DNA of 23,119 nt, taken from positions 1 through 23,119 of the forward strand of contig JAISNG010000124.1 in assembly GCA_031276365.1 (NCBI GenBank), written 5' to 3'. Positions 1 to 6,396 of this stretch are shown piece by piece (within the stretch, counting starts at the first letter, position 1; each line of letters begins with the position of its first letter). This DNA is from Campylobacteraceae bacterium (GTDB taxonomy: Bacteria; Campylobacterota; Campylobacteria; Campylobacterales; Campylobacteraceae). The notes under the pieces are model-generated. The model searched no databases. It saw only the letters and a list, made by a program, of their open reading frames with translations, and had not been told where the DNA came from. A program made the position numbers and the translations under genes.

Positions 1-189
1 GATATTCTTAAAGATTCCGCTTATCGCTTAACGCAATTTAGCGACGAGCAGATACAAAATATAGAAAAAGAGGTTATCGTCCGCAACGCGAAAGATAAAG
101 AAACTTACCACATCGTCTGTCCCAATCGCAAATCCACCAATTTCGCCATTCCAGCGCCCTCTCCCGTCATTCTGCACGAAGACGCCTAA
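1..189 (+). CDS. C-terminal 62 codons of an ORF entering from the left; possibly a truncated restriction/methylase gene
   Basis: Reading frame 1 is open from the first base to a TAA at 187-189. The first 43 or so residues are hydrophilic and look like ordinary protein (DILKDSAYRLTQFSDEQ, then ..YHIVCPNRK). From memory they resemble the extreme N-terminal part of type I restriction HsdR_N-like or N-6 DNA methylase proteins, where a C..R-K motif is followed by a TPEE..RQL segment. That following segment is absent; the ORF ends instead in a low-complexity tail (STNFAIPAPSPV..) encoded by sequence that is partly duplicated just downstream. I infer that a gene was cut short here by repeat sequence, but the left part lies outside the window. 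The family guess is weak. Confidence 0.35.
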   Translation, partial: DILKDSAYRLTQFSDEQIQNIEKEVIVRNAKDKETYHIVCPNRKSTNFAIPAPSPVILHEDA

Positions 190-233
190 TCGCAAATCCT
201 ACAATCGCAAAGTCGCCACCATTTCGTCATTCC
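124..233 (+). repeat. Imperfect local direct duplication (copies 124-152 and 203-233)
   Basis: Both copies begin AATCGCAAA and end in CACCATTTCG-like sequence followed by a C/T change and CATTCC. A partial third copy (AATCGCAAATCCTAC) begins at 188. Copy one encodes the tail of the ORF ending at 189. Copy two runs directly into the inverted-repeat element starting at 226. This is read directly from the sequence; the order of events is inference. Confidence 0.6.
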
Positions 234-340
234 CGCGTAGGCGGGAATCCAAAAAATTGCAAAACAATGATAAGCGCTTACGAAGGATATTTGATCCGCA
301 ATCGTCTTAAATGCTGGATTCCCGCCTACGCGGGAATGAC
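226..340. repeat. Perfect 26-bp inverted-repeat pair of the ATTCCCGC-N4-GCGGGAAT interspersed family
   Basis: Bases 226-251 and 315-340 are exact reverse complements of each other. Each arm is itself a hairpin with an 8-bp stem and 4-nt loop (ATTCCCGC GTAG GCGGGAAT at 229-248; mirrored at 318-337). The 63-nt centre holds a TAAGCGCTTA palindrome at 271-280. The same core motif is known as the dRS3 repeat in Neisseria, and translations of it give the familiar spurious peptide HSRVGGNP..WIPAYAGMT in many genomes. The paired, inverted layout resembles a REP doublet or a small non-autonomous element. No transposase is visible nearby. Confidence 0.85.
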
Positions 341-560
341 AGAGAAGCAAGCGCAAACGAAGGTTGTGCAAGGGCGCAATCTTTTCGTTGCGAGGCATAA
401 CAAAAAGGCAATAGTGTTAATCTCTTGAGGCGATTACGAACTATTAAGCGAGCTAAGAAAAAACTTATCCGCAATTAATCAAGCAGTTCTACAGTTTAAA
501 ACAAAAGCGTGTCTTAAACGATGTTGGATTATTGGTTTATCATCACATTTTGCCATCCAT
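341..560. other. Intergenic stretch without a supported gene
   Basis: No ORF with a ribosome binding site is visible here. The first part has an imperfect stem (AACGAA at 356-361 against TTCGTT at 384-389) with GTTGTGC/GCGCAAT-like complementarity inside. The following GCGAGGC..GGCAAT..AATCTC words resemble another class of interspersed repeat, in degraded form. Nothing like a clear terminator for the minus-strand TPR gene ending at 561 is present. Together with 190-340, this makes about 370 bases without a gene. Confidence 0.5.
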
Positions 561-1844
561 CTAATTGCCTGACAGTCCCTCCTCTTCCAAATATTTCAGC
601 ATTTCGCAATCGCCCAGCTCGCACGCTTTACGCGCATCAGCCAAAGCGTGGTTGTAGTCTTTTAAAAGGGCGTAAACATTGGCGCGGTTAGAATAAGCAT
701 CCGTATAATCAGGCGCCAGCTCAATCGCGCGCGTAAGGTCTTCTGCGGCTTTATCATACCCTTCCAACATCGTATATACAAGCGCGCGGTTATTGTAAGC
801 TTTTACAAATGCCGCGTCTATCTCTATTGTTTTGTCAAAGTCGTCAAGAGCCTTGTAAAACTCTCCCATGTAATAATACGTAAATCCGCGGTTAGAATAA
901 GCATCCGTATAATCAGGCGCCAGCTCTATGGCTTTGTCAAAACTCTCTATCGCCGCCTCGTAATTTCGCCCGACAAAATAGATGCATGCACGGTTATAAT
1001 GCGCTTCTGCCAATTTCGGGTTTATTTTGATGATTTCATCGAAAAATTCAAGTGCGGTTTTAAACTCTCCGATACGGTAGTAATTTATCGCACGGTTTAT
1101 ACGAGCGTGCATATTATCAGGCTCAAGCTCGAGCGCTTTGTCATAATCCCCAATCGCCGCTTCGTATTCACCAATATCATCATAAATAAGTGCACGGCTA
1201 TAATAAGTAACCCCCAAGGGCTTAATTTCAAGCGCTTTGCTGTAATTTTCAATAGCTTTTTCGTTTTTACCCAAATCGCTGTATATATTGCCGTACATAT
1301 GATAAACATTTGCATAATTCGGGTCAAGTTCTATGGCTTTGCCGCAGTCTATCAAAGCCTTCTCGTAGTTTTCCATGGCATAGTAAATACCTGCGCGGTT
1401 ACGATAAAATACCGCTGAGTTTGGATTTAGCTCTATCGCCTTGTCAAAGTCCGCTAAAGCCTTTTCATTTTCACCTAAATTGCGGTAAAGTTCTGCGCGG
1501 TTATTGTATGCCGGCGTAAACATTGGGTCGATTTCAATCGCTTTGTTATAACTCTCCAACGCCTTTTCATTTTCGTCCAAATCCTCATAAATATACCCTA
1601 AGTCATTGTAAGCGTTTGCGTAGTTTGGGTCAAGTTCTATGGCTTTTGCAAAGTCCGCGAAAGCCTTTTCATTCTCCCCTAAATCATAATATACATTTGC
1701 GCGCTTATAATATGCGTATGTATATTTTGAGTCAAGCTTGATAGCTTTTGTCCACTCTTGCGCGGCTTTTTCAAGGTTACCCTCTTCATCTGCTCTAATA
1801 GCTCTTGCGTGCGCTTTTTTTACGCTGTTTCCAAAGAACCGCAT
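561..1844 (-). CDS. Tetratricopeptide-repeat protein with 12 tandem TPR units
   Basis: The 427-residue product is almost entirely TPR. Twelve units of about 34 residues run from near residue 10 to near residue 415, each with the canonical Y..A..Y..LG...KA...F.KAIELDP pattern. There is no signal peptide or membrane segment, so it is probably a cytoplasmic scaffold for protein-protein contacts; the partner cannot be read from sequence. The ATG at 1842-1844 is preceded on the minus strand by an AAGGA ribosome binding site about 6 nt away. Units 9-10 and 11-12 share a 40-bp identical DNA block, a sign of recent internal duplication or gene conversion. The gene lies downstream of tRNA-Glu on the same strand with no obvious terminator between them, so it may be partly transcribed from the tRNA promoter. 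TPR identity is certain; function is unknown. Confidence 0.9.
   Translation of the reverse strand: MRFFGNSVKKAHARAIRADEEGNLEKAAQEWTKAIKLDSKYTYAYYKRANVYYDLGENEKAFADFAKAIELDPNYANAYNDLGYIYEDLDENEKALESYNKAIEIDPMFTPAYNNRAELYRNLGENEKALADFDKAIELNPNSAVFYRNRAGIYYAMENYEKALIDCGKAIELDPNYANVYHMYGNIYSDLGKNEKAIENYSKALEIKPLGVTYYSRALIYDDIGEYEAAIGDYDKALELEPDNMHARINRAINYYRIGEFKTALEFFDEIIKINPKLAEAHYNRACIYFVGRNYEAAIESFDKAIELAPDYTDAYSNRGFTYYYMGEFYKALDDFDKTIEIDAAFVKAYNNRALVYTMLEGYDKAAEDLTRAIELAPDYTDAYSNRANVYALLKDYNHALADARKACELGDCEMLKYLEEEGLSGN
683..926 (-). repeat. Exact 40-bp direct repeat inside the TPR gene (683-722 and 887-926)
   Basis: The two 40-base blocks are identical and lie 204 bp apart, which is exactly 68 codons or two TPR units, so the frame and repeat phase are kept. 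They encode the junction LAPDYTDAYSNR of units 9/10 and 11/12. Other units have diverged far more at the DNA level. Confidence 0.9.
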
Positions 1845-1903
1845 AAATTTCCTTATTTTTTATTTGGGTATTGTATCAAAAATGTATGCAAAGAGATAAT
1901 AGG

Positions 1904-1978
1904 TGGTGACCCATACGAGATTCGAACTCGTGTTACCGCCGTGAAAGGGCGATGTCCTAACCGTTAGACGAATGGGCC
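1904..1978 (-). tRNA. tRNA-Glu, anticodon TTC, CCA encoded
   Basis: On the minus strand the acceptor stem GGCCCAT pairs with ATGGGTC, with one G-T pair. It is followed by discriminator A and an encoded CCA. The D arm (GTCT..AGGAC), a 5-bp anticodon stem with loop CTTTCAC (anticodon TTC, bases 1943-1945), and the T arm ACGAG-TTCGAAT-CTCGT all fold properly. Total length is 75 nt including CCA. Confidence 0.97.
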
Positions 1979-2000
1979 GAGATGAAGTCTTACAATCTTT

Positions 2001-2029
2001 ATTGTAAAAAAACAAAGGGTAGAATTATA
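2001..2029 (-). promoter_or_regulatory. Candidate -10 boxes for tRNA-Glu (TATAAT 2024-2029, TACAAT 2001-2006)
   Basis: On the minus strand a perfect TATAAT lies 45 nt before the tRNA 5' end and a TACAAT 22 nt before it. Neither has a good -35 box at 17 nt, which is normal for Campylobacterota sigma-70 promoters. The TACAAT forms half of the palindrome TACAATCTTTATTGTA (1991-2006), whose other half is a TACAAT on the plus strand. Which box is used cannot be decided by eye. Confidence 0.4.
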
Positions 2030-2064
2030 ACACGCGTACCTTAAATATTTGTAAAAACAATTTA

Positions 2065-2073
2065 TGCTAAAAT
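2065..2073 (+). promoter_or_regulatory. Extended -10 (TGCTAAAAT) for the lipoprotein-nfo unit
   Basis: The TG-N-TANAAT form of an extended -10 sits about 33 nt before the chosen ATG at 2106, giving an expected start of transcription near 2080. An in-frame ATG at 2064 overlaps this box, which argues against using it as the protein start. Confidence 0.4.
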
Positions 2074-2105
2074 ATTTCACTTTTTTTGTTTGGTTTGGAG
2101 TGTAC

Positions 2106-2600
2106 ATGTATAGATTTTTAGCAATATTTGTCGGAGTTATACTCCTTTTCAGCGCATGCAGCGTTAAAGAGCAGGTTATTGAGACTTCTCAGGGCGTTAA
2201 ACTTATCATCAAAACTCCTTCCGTGAAGCTAAGCGGCATAGGTTTTTACAAAAGAGGCGGTAAGTACGCCAATTTGCAGATATTTTCAGGCGGCGTTGTC
2301 GTGCTTGATTACAAATCCGCAGGCAGCATCTGTATCAACGACAAGTGCATGACGCGCGGCATTTTCAACGAAAAACTCTTTATTCATACGCATTATGACG
2401 AATTGATAGATGATATTTTGGCGCGAAAGCCCATATATGATTCGCAAAATCTCACAAAAACACAAGACGGTTTTTCTCAGCGCATCACTGAAGCGGGAGA
2501 GTTTGATATATTGTATGAAATAGATGAAAGCGCGGCAAAATTCAACGATTTGCAAAACAGTGTGATTATAGAGATAACAAAGCTTGGAAAAGAGCAATGA
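2106..2600 (+). CDS. Small predicted lipoprotein of unknown function
   Basis: The 164-residue product begins with a short basic N-terminus, a hydrophobic stretch (RFLAIFVGVILLF) and a lipobox LFSAC near residue 17. It should therefore be exported and lipid-anchored. The frame could extend to an ATG at 2064, but GGAG at 2097-2100 lies 5 nt before the ATG at 2106, and the signal peptide is of normal length only from there. The mature part has beta-rich alternation and a Cys pair (CINDKC), and I do not recognise its family. The stop overlaps the start of the downstream endonuclease IV gene (ATGA), so the two are translationally coupled. A functional link to DNA repair is not evident; the pairing may reflect only shared transcription. 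Confidence 0.8.
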   Translation: MYRFLAIFVGVILLFSACSVKEQVIETSQGVKLIIKTPSVKLSGIGFYKRGGKYANLQIFSGGVVVLDYKSAGSICINDKCMTRGIFNEKLFIHTHYDELIDDILARKPIYDSQNLTKTQDGFSQRITEAGEFDILYEIDESAAKFNDLQNSVIIEITKLGKEQ

Positions 2601-3439
2601 AATACATAGGAGCGCATGTAAGCGCGGGCGGCGGAGTTGAAAATGCTCCGCTTAATGCCAAAGCCATCGGCGCAAGAGCGTTTGCGCTGTTTACAAAAAA
2701 TCAACGCCAATGGAACGCAAAACCCCTTGAAAAAGCTCAGATAGAGACTTTCAAAAAGAAGCTTGACGAGGTTGCAATCCTGCCAAAACACATTTTGCCT
2801 CATGACAGTTATCTTATAAATCTCGGACATCCAGACAAATTTCAAAGACAAAAATCATTTGAAGCGTTTTTAGATGAGGTTAAAAGATGCGAAGAGCTGG
2901 GGCTTGAGAAGTTAAATTTTCACCCTGGAAGCCATCTTAAAGAGATAAGCGAAGAGGAGTGTCTGCAAAATATATCCGAATGCATGAACGAAGCCTTAAG
3001 ACAAAGTAAAGGCGTTACTCTTGTCGCGGAAAACACAGCCGGACAAGGAAGCAATCTTGGATATAAGTTTGAACATCTTGCCTATCTTTTGCAAAACTCC
3101 ATAGACAAATCGCGTGTTGGCGTCTGCATAGACACTTGTCATCTCTTTACATCGGGATACGATATCAGGACAAAAGAGGATTATGACAGAACTATGCAAA
3201 AATTTAACGATATTATAGGATTTGCATATCTGAAAGGAATGCACCTTAATGACTCCAAAGTAAAATTTCAAAGCCGCGTGGACAGACATGAGAGCATCGG
3301 CAAAGGAGAGTTGGGGCTGGACGCGTTTTCGTTTATCATGAATGACGCACACATGGACGACATTCCGCTGATTTTGGAGACCGTTGATGAGAGTATATGG
3401 AGTGAAGAGATAGCTTTATTGTATGCTATGCAGAAATAA
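2597..3439 (+). CDS. nfo: Endonuclease IV (AP endonuclease, family 2)
   Basis: The enzyme cleaves the DNA backbone 5' to abasic sites and removes 3'-blocking groups in base excision repair, using a trinuclear zinc centre. The 280-residue length is normal. Diagnostic blocks are all present: GAHVSAGGG at residues 5-13, FTKNQRQW at 32-39, His69 of the zinc site in PHDSYLINLGHP, NFHPGSH, LVAENTAGQGS, GVCIDTCHLFTSGYD, MHLNDSK, DRHESIGKGELG and LILETVDES. Together these supply the His/Glu/Asp ligands expected for the family. The start ATG overlaps the previous stop codon by ATGA. An AT-rich 54-nt gap separates it from the following porin gene. No odd features. Confidence 0.97.
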   Translation: MKYIGAHVSAGGGVENAPLNAKAIGARAFALFTKNQRQWNAKPLEKAQIETFKKKLDEVAILPKHILPHDSYLINLGHPDKFQRQKSFEAFLDEVKRCEELGLEKLNFHPGSHLKEISEEECLQNISECMNEALRQSKGVTLVAENTAGQGSNLGYKFEHLAYLLQNSIDKSRVGVCIDTCHLFTSGYDIRTKEDYDRTMQKFNDIIGFAYLKGMHLNDSKVKFQSRVDRHESIGKGELGLDAFSFIMNDAHMDDIPLILETVDESIWSEEIALLYAMQK

Positions 3440-3493
3440 AAGCTGAAATTTAATAAAATAATTTTAAAATTATAAAATATTTTAAGGACATAA

Positions 3494-4732
3494 ATGGATA
3501 CTTTTTATCAGTGTAAAGGTCAGAATCGGACAAAAATAGCGGCTAAAATATCTGTTGTTTTGGCATTAAGCTTAAGTTGTGTCTATGCGTCAGGTTACAA
3601 GATACCTGAGCAGTCTTTGAATGCGCTGGCTCTCAGCGCAGCAAATGTAGCAGCGGCAAACGGAGCGGACGCGAGTTACTACAACCCCGCAAATATGGCT
3701 TTTTTGCCAAATGACAAAAGCTATCTTGAGATACTGCTCACTTATGTAAATCTACCTCACATGACATATACGGATAATGCCAATGCTTCAAACAACGGCG
3801 ATTCAAAAGTCGAGAGATTCGGCGCGCCGCTTTTTCATTTTGTAACGCCTGTTTATCAGGAAGATTGGAGATTTGGTTTTTCAGCCGTAGTTCCCGGAGG
3901 TCTTGCAAAAAGATGGGACAGCGCGTATCAAGCCGCAACGGCAAAAAAATTTTCATTAAAAATCATAGAAGCAAATCCTACAGCAGCTTATAAGGTAAAT
4001 GATTATTTGTCTATAGGTTTTGGCGCAAGAGCCGTTTACAGCACGGGTGAAGTAATAGCAAACAATGTCGGTATGAATTTAGAGGGAGACTCTTTTGATT
4101 TCGGTTACAATCTTGCCGTATCCGCAAGACCTACAGAAGCATTGAAATTTGCTGCGACATACCGCTCAAAGGTGGATTTGACGGTTGAGGGAGATGCAGA
4201 TATTAGACACCCTATGCTCCCATACAAAGGAGATGCAAGCGTTGAAGTTCCGCTGCCTGCCGTGCTTAGTTTGGCGGCTGCCTACACATTTTTTCAAAAA
4301 ACAACGGTTGAATTTGTATATGAGAGAGTATATTGGTCTGCTTATAAAAATATAAATTTTGAATTTCCAAATGAAAGCAGCAATCCTGTTTTAACAGCAG
4401 TCGGCAGGGCGCAGGATAAAAATTGGCACGATTCCGACACTTTCAGGCTCGGCGTTACGCATTTGGCAAGCGAAAATTTAAAACTTATGGCAGGCTTTAC
4501 GATAGACAAAACTCCCGCGCCTGAAAAAACTTTGGCTTTTGAACTTCCAGATGCAAACTCCAAAAACTACTCCGCAGGTTTTGAGTACAATCTAAACGAT
4601 GGTATTAGCGTTGGCATGGCATATCTTTATTCTGATAAAGAGGAGTGCGGCGTCAAAAATGAAAAACTTGACGGTAAATTTACACACGGCGGCGCACACC
4701 TTGTAAATATGTCATTTAAGTACAGGTTTTAA
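3494..4732 (+). CDS. FadL/OmpP1/TodX-family outer membrane transporter
   Basis: The 412-residue product is a predicted outer membrane beta-barrel of the FadL family, which passes long-chain fatty acids and other hydrophobic compounds across the outer membrane. A rather long N-region (about 15 residues) precedes a hydrophobic core and a likely cleavage site after Ala32 (CVYA-SGYK). The mature N-terminus has the family signature: YKIPEQS, then ANVAAANGADASYYNPANMAF, the hatch-region motif with the conserved NPA. The chain ends in an aromatic residue (..FKYRF), as expected for insertion by the Bam complex. AAGGA at 3484-3488 lies 5 nt from the ATG. The upstream gap is very AT-rich and may hold a promoter. 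The next gene begins 2 nt after the stop and encodes an acyl-CoA synthetase, which supports a carboxylate substrate. Confidence 0.9.
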   Translation: MDTFYQCKGQNRTKIAAKISVVLALSLSCVYASGYKIPEQSLNALALSAANVAAANGADASYYNPANMAFLPNDKSYLEILLTYVNLPHMTYTDNANASNNGDSKVERFGAPLFHFVTPVYQEDWRFGFSAVVPGGLAKRWDSAYQAATAKKFSLKIIEANPTAAYKVNDYLSIGFGARAVYSTGEVIANNVGMNLEGDSFDFGYNLAVSARPTEALKFAATYRSKVDLTVEGDADIRHPMLPYKGDASVEVPLPAVLSLAAAYTFFQKTTVEFVYERVYWSAYKNINFEFPNESSNPVLTAVGRAQDKNWHDSDTFRLGVTHLASENLKLMAGFTIDKTPAPEKTLAFELPDANSKNYSAGFEYNLNDGISVGMAYLYSDKEECGVKNEKLDGKFTHGGAHLVNMSFKYRF

Positions 4733-4734
4733 TT

Positions 4735-6321
4735 ATGCTGGGATACAATTTTCATAATTTTTACGAAATGGTGGAACATAACGCCAAAGAAAATCCCAAA
4801 AACATTATGATTTTTATAGGCGCTCAAAAGATAAGCAATCTTGAATTGAAACAGAAAATAGACAAATTGGCGGATTTTCTGTATGGATTTGGTATGAGAG
4901 CAGGCGATACAGCTGGTATCATAGTCGCAAACAGCGAAGAGTTTATCATCTCTTTGCTGGCTCTCTCAAAACTCGGCGCGATAAGTGTGCCGATAAATAC
5001 GTTTCTAAAGCGTGAAGAGTTTGAGCATATACTCAACGACTGCGGCGCGAAACTTCTATTTTCATCTGCGGCGTATGCAAAAGAGACAAAAACACTGCTA
5101 AATTCTACTAAAGTAGAGGCTATTATCTGGACGGAAGAGTATGAGCATTATGATGATAAAAATCTAAGCTATAAAGCCGCTATGAGCACAGCAAAAGATA
5201 CTTATCAGACAATCAAACAGCCAAACATAGACGATATCGCATGTATAGTTTACACGTCAGGCACTACAGGAAAACCCAAAGGCGCCATGTTAAGTTACCG
5301 TAATATGCTTTCAAACATGGTTGCGGCAAAAATCGCCTTCAAGATAGAAGCGCGCGATAGATTTATCATCTATCTTCCGATGTTCCACACTTTTACGCTT
5401 ACAATTATGGTGCTTTTGCCTATCTATTTTGCTTCGTCTGTTGTCGTTATCAAGTCCGTTTTTCCGTTTGCAAATATTTTAAAACAGACGCTTTTGCGGC
5501 GGGTAACGATATTTTTAGGCGTACCTACCGTATATAATGCCCTTATAAAAGCAAAAATCCCATGGTATTTTATGTGGTTTCACAAAGTCAGGCTTTTTAT
5601 ATCAGGCAGCGCGCCTTTAAGCGAAAAATCGCTGATAGATTTCGGCAAAAAATTTACGCGCGGTGTTTTGTTGGAGGGTTACGGACTTAGCGAATGCTCT
5701 CCCGCCGTTGCCGTAAACCGTCTTGAAAAACAAAAACCGCTCTCAGTCGGTCCCGCACTTCCCGGATATGAGATAAAAATCGTAGATGAAGAGATGATGG
5801 AACTGCCTACAGGCGAAGTCGGCGAGATAATAGTCAAAGGCGACTGCGCCATGCAAGGCTATCTAAATAAACCCGAAGCTACCGCCGAAACACTGATAAA
5901 CGGCTGGGTTAGGACGGGAGATTTGGGCAGGCTTGACGAAGACGGCTTTTTGTTTATCGTGGACAGAAAGAAGGATTTGATAATTTCAAAAGGCATAAAT
6001 ATCTATCCGCGCGAAATTGAAGAGGTTTTGTATCAGTTAAATGATGTTGAAACCGCCGCCGTAATAGGCAAAAAAAGCGAACTTGGCGATGAAGACGTCG
6101 TAGCATTTATACAATTTAAAGATGACGTGGTTGAACCTATGAGCGAGCTGCAGGTCAAAAAATATCTAAAACAGCACCTTGCCAATTTCAAAATACCAAA
6201 GCATGTCTTTTTTTCAAAAGCGCTGCCCAAAAATGCTACAGGCAAAGTCTTAAAAAGAGTTTTAAAAGAGCAGCTTGCTAAAATGGATATAAAATATACA
6301 GATGAAAGCGATATTTTTTAG
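4735..6321 (+). CDS. AMP-forming acyl-CoA synthetase (fatty-acid-CoA ligase type)
   Basis: This member of the adenylate-forming superfamily activates a carboxylic acid to the acyl-adenylate and then to acyl-CoA. The 528-residue length is typical. Visible motifs are the P-loop YTSGTTGKPKG at residues 173-183, EGYGLSECSP at 314-323, RTGDLG at about 393-398, DRKKDLIISKG at 410-420 (hinge and CoA-binding region), and the C-terminal catalytic lysine Lys504 in NATGK. There is no signal peptide, so it should act at the inner face of the cytoplasmic membrane. It starts 2 nt after the FadL-family stop with no strong ribosome binding site of its own, implying translational coupling. Chain length and substrate cannot be read from sequence; long-chain fatty acid is inferred from the porin partner. 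Confidence 0.92.
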   Translation: MLGYNFHNFYEMVEHNAKENPKNIMIFIGAQKISNLELKQKIDKLADFLYGFGMRAGDTAGIIVANSEEFIISLLALSKLGAISVPINTFLKREEFEHILNDCGAKLLFSSAAYAKETKTLLNSTKVEAIIWTEEYEHYDDKNLSYKAAMSTAKDTYQTIKQPNIDDIACIVYTSGTTGKPKGAMLSYRNMLSNMVAAKIAFKIEARDRFIIYLPMFHTFTLTIMVLLPIYFASSVVVIKSVFPFANILKQTLLRRVTIFLGVPTVYNALIKAKIPWYFMWFHKVRLFISGSAPLSEKSLIDFGKKFTRGVLLEGYGLSECSPAVAVNRLEKQKPLSVGPALPGYEIKIVDEEMMELPTGEVGEIIVKGDCAMQGYLNKPEATAETLINGWVRTGDLGRLDEDGFLFIVDRKKDLIISKGINIYPREIEEVLYQLNDVETAAVIGKKSELGDEDVVAFIQFKDDVVEPMSELQVKKYLKQHLANFKIPKHVFFSKALPKNATGKVLKRVLKEQLAKMDIKYTDESDIF

Positions 6322-6396
6322 TCAAAAAACTAAAATACCAAAGTCAAAATATCACTTTACTGCTGAAAAAATTAACTGTTTTCAAAAGGAGAAAAG

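Noticed and set aside
186..398. Minus-strand 70-codon ORF reading HSRVGGNP..WIPAYAGMT
   Set aside because: It is a translation of the inverted-repeat element; this peptide is a well-known artefact of that repeat, and no ribosome binding site precedes it.
1..560. CRISPR array from short repeats
   Set aside because: The repeats are two inverted hairpins and an imperfect duplication, without regular spacing or unique spacers.
1758..1967. Plus-strand 69-codon ORF across the TPR start and tRNA
   Set aside because: It runs through the tRNA-Glu gene in antisense, and its end (YEIRTRVTAVKGRC) is the translated tRNA complement.
2064..2105. Upstream in-frame ATG for the lipoprotein
   Set aside because: No ribosome binding site, overlaps the likely -10, and would put 14 extra hydrophobic residues before a normal lipoprotein signal peptide.
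6316..6335. AT-rich hairpin TTTTAGT-CAAAAA-ACTAAAA after the acyl-CoA synthetase
   Set aside because: Weak stem without G-C content and no T tract after it on the plus strand; not a convincing terminator.
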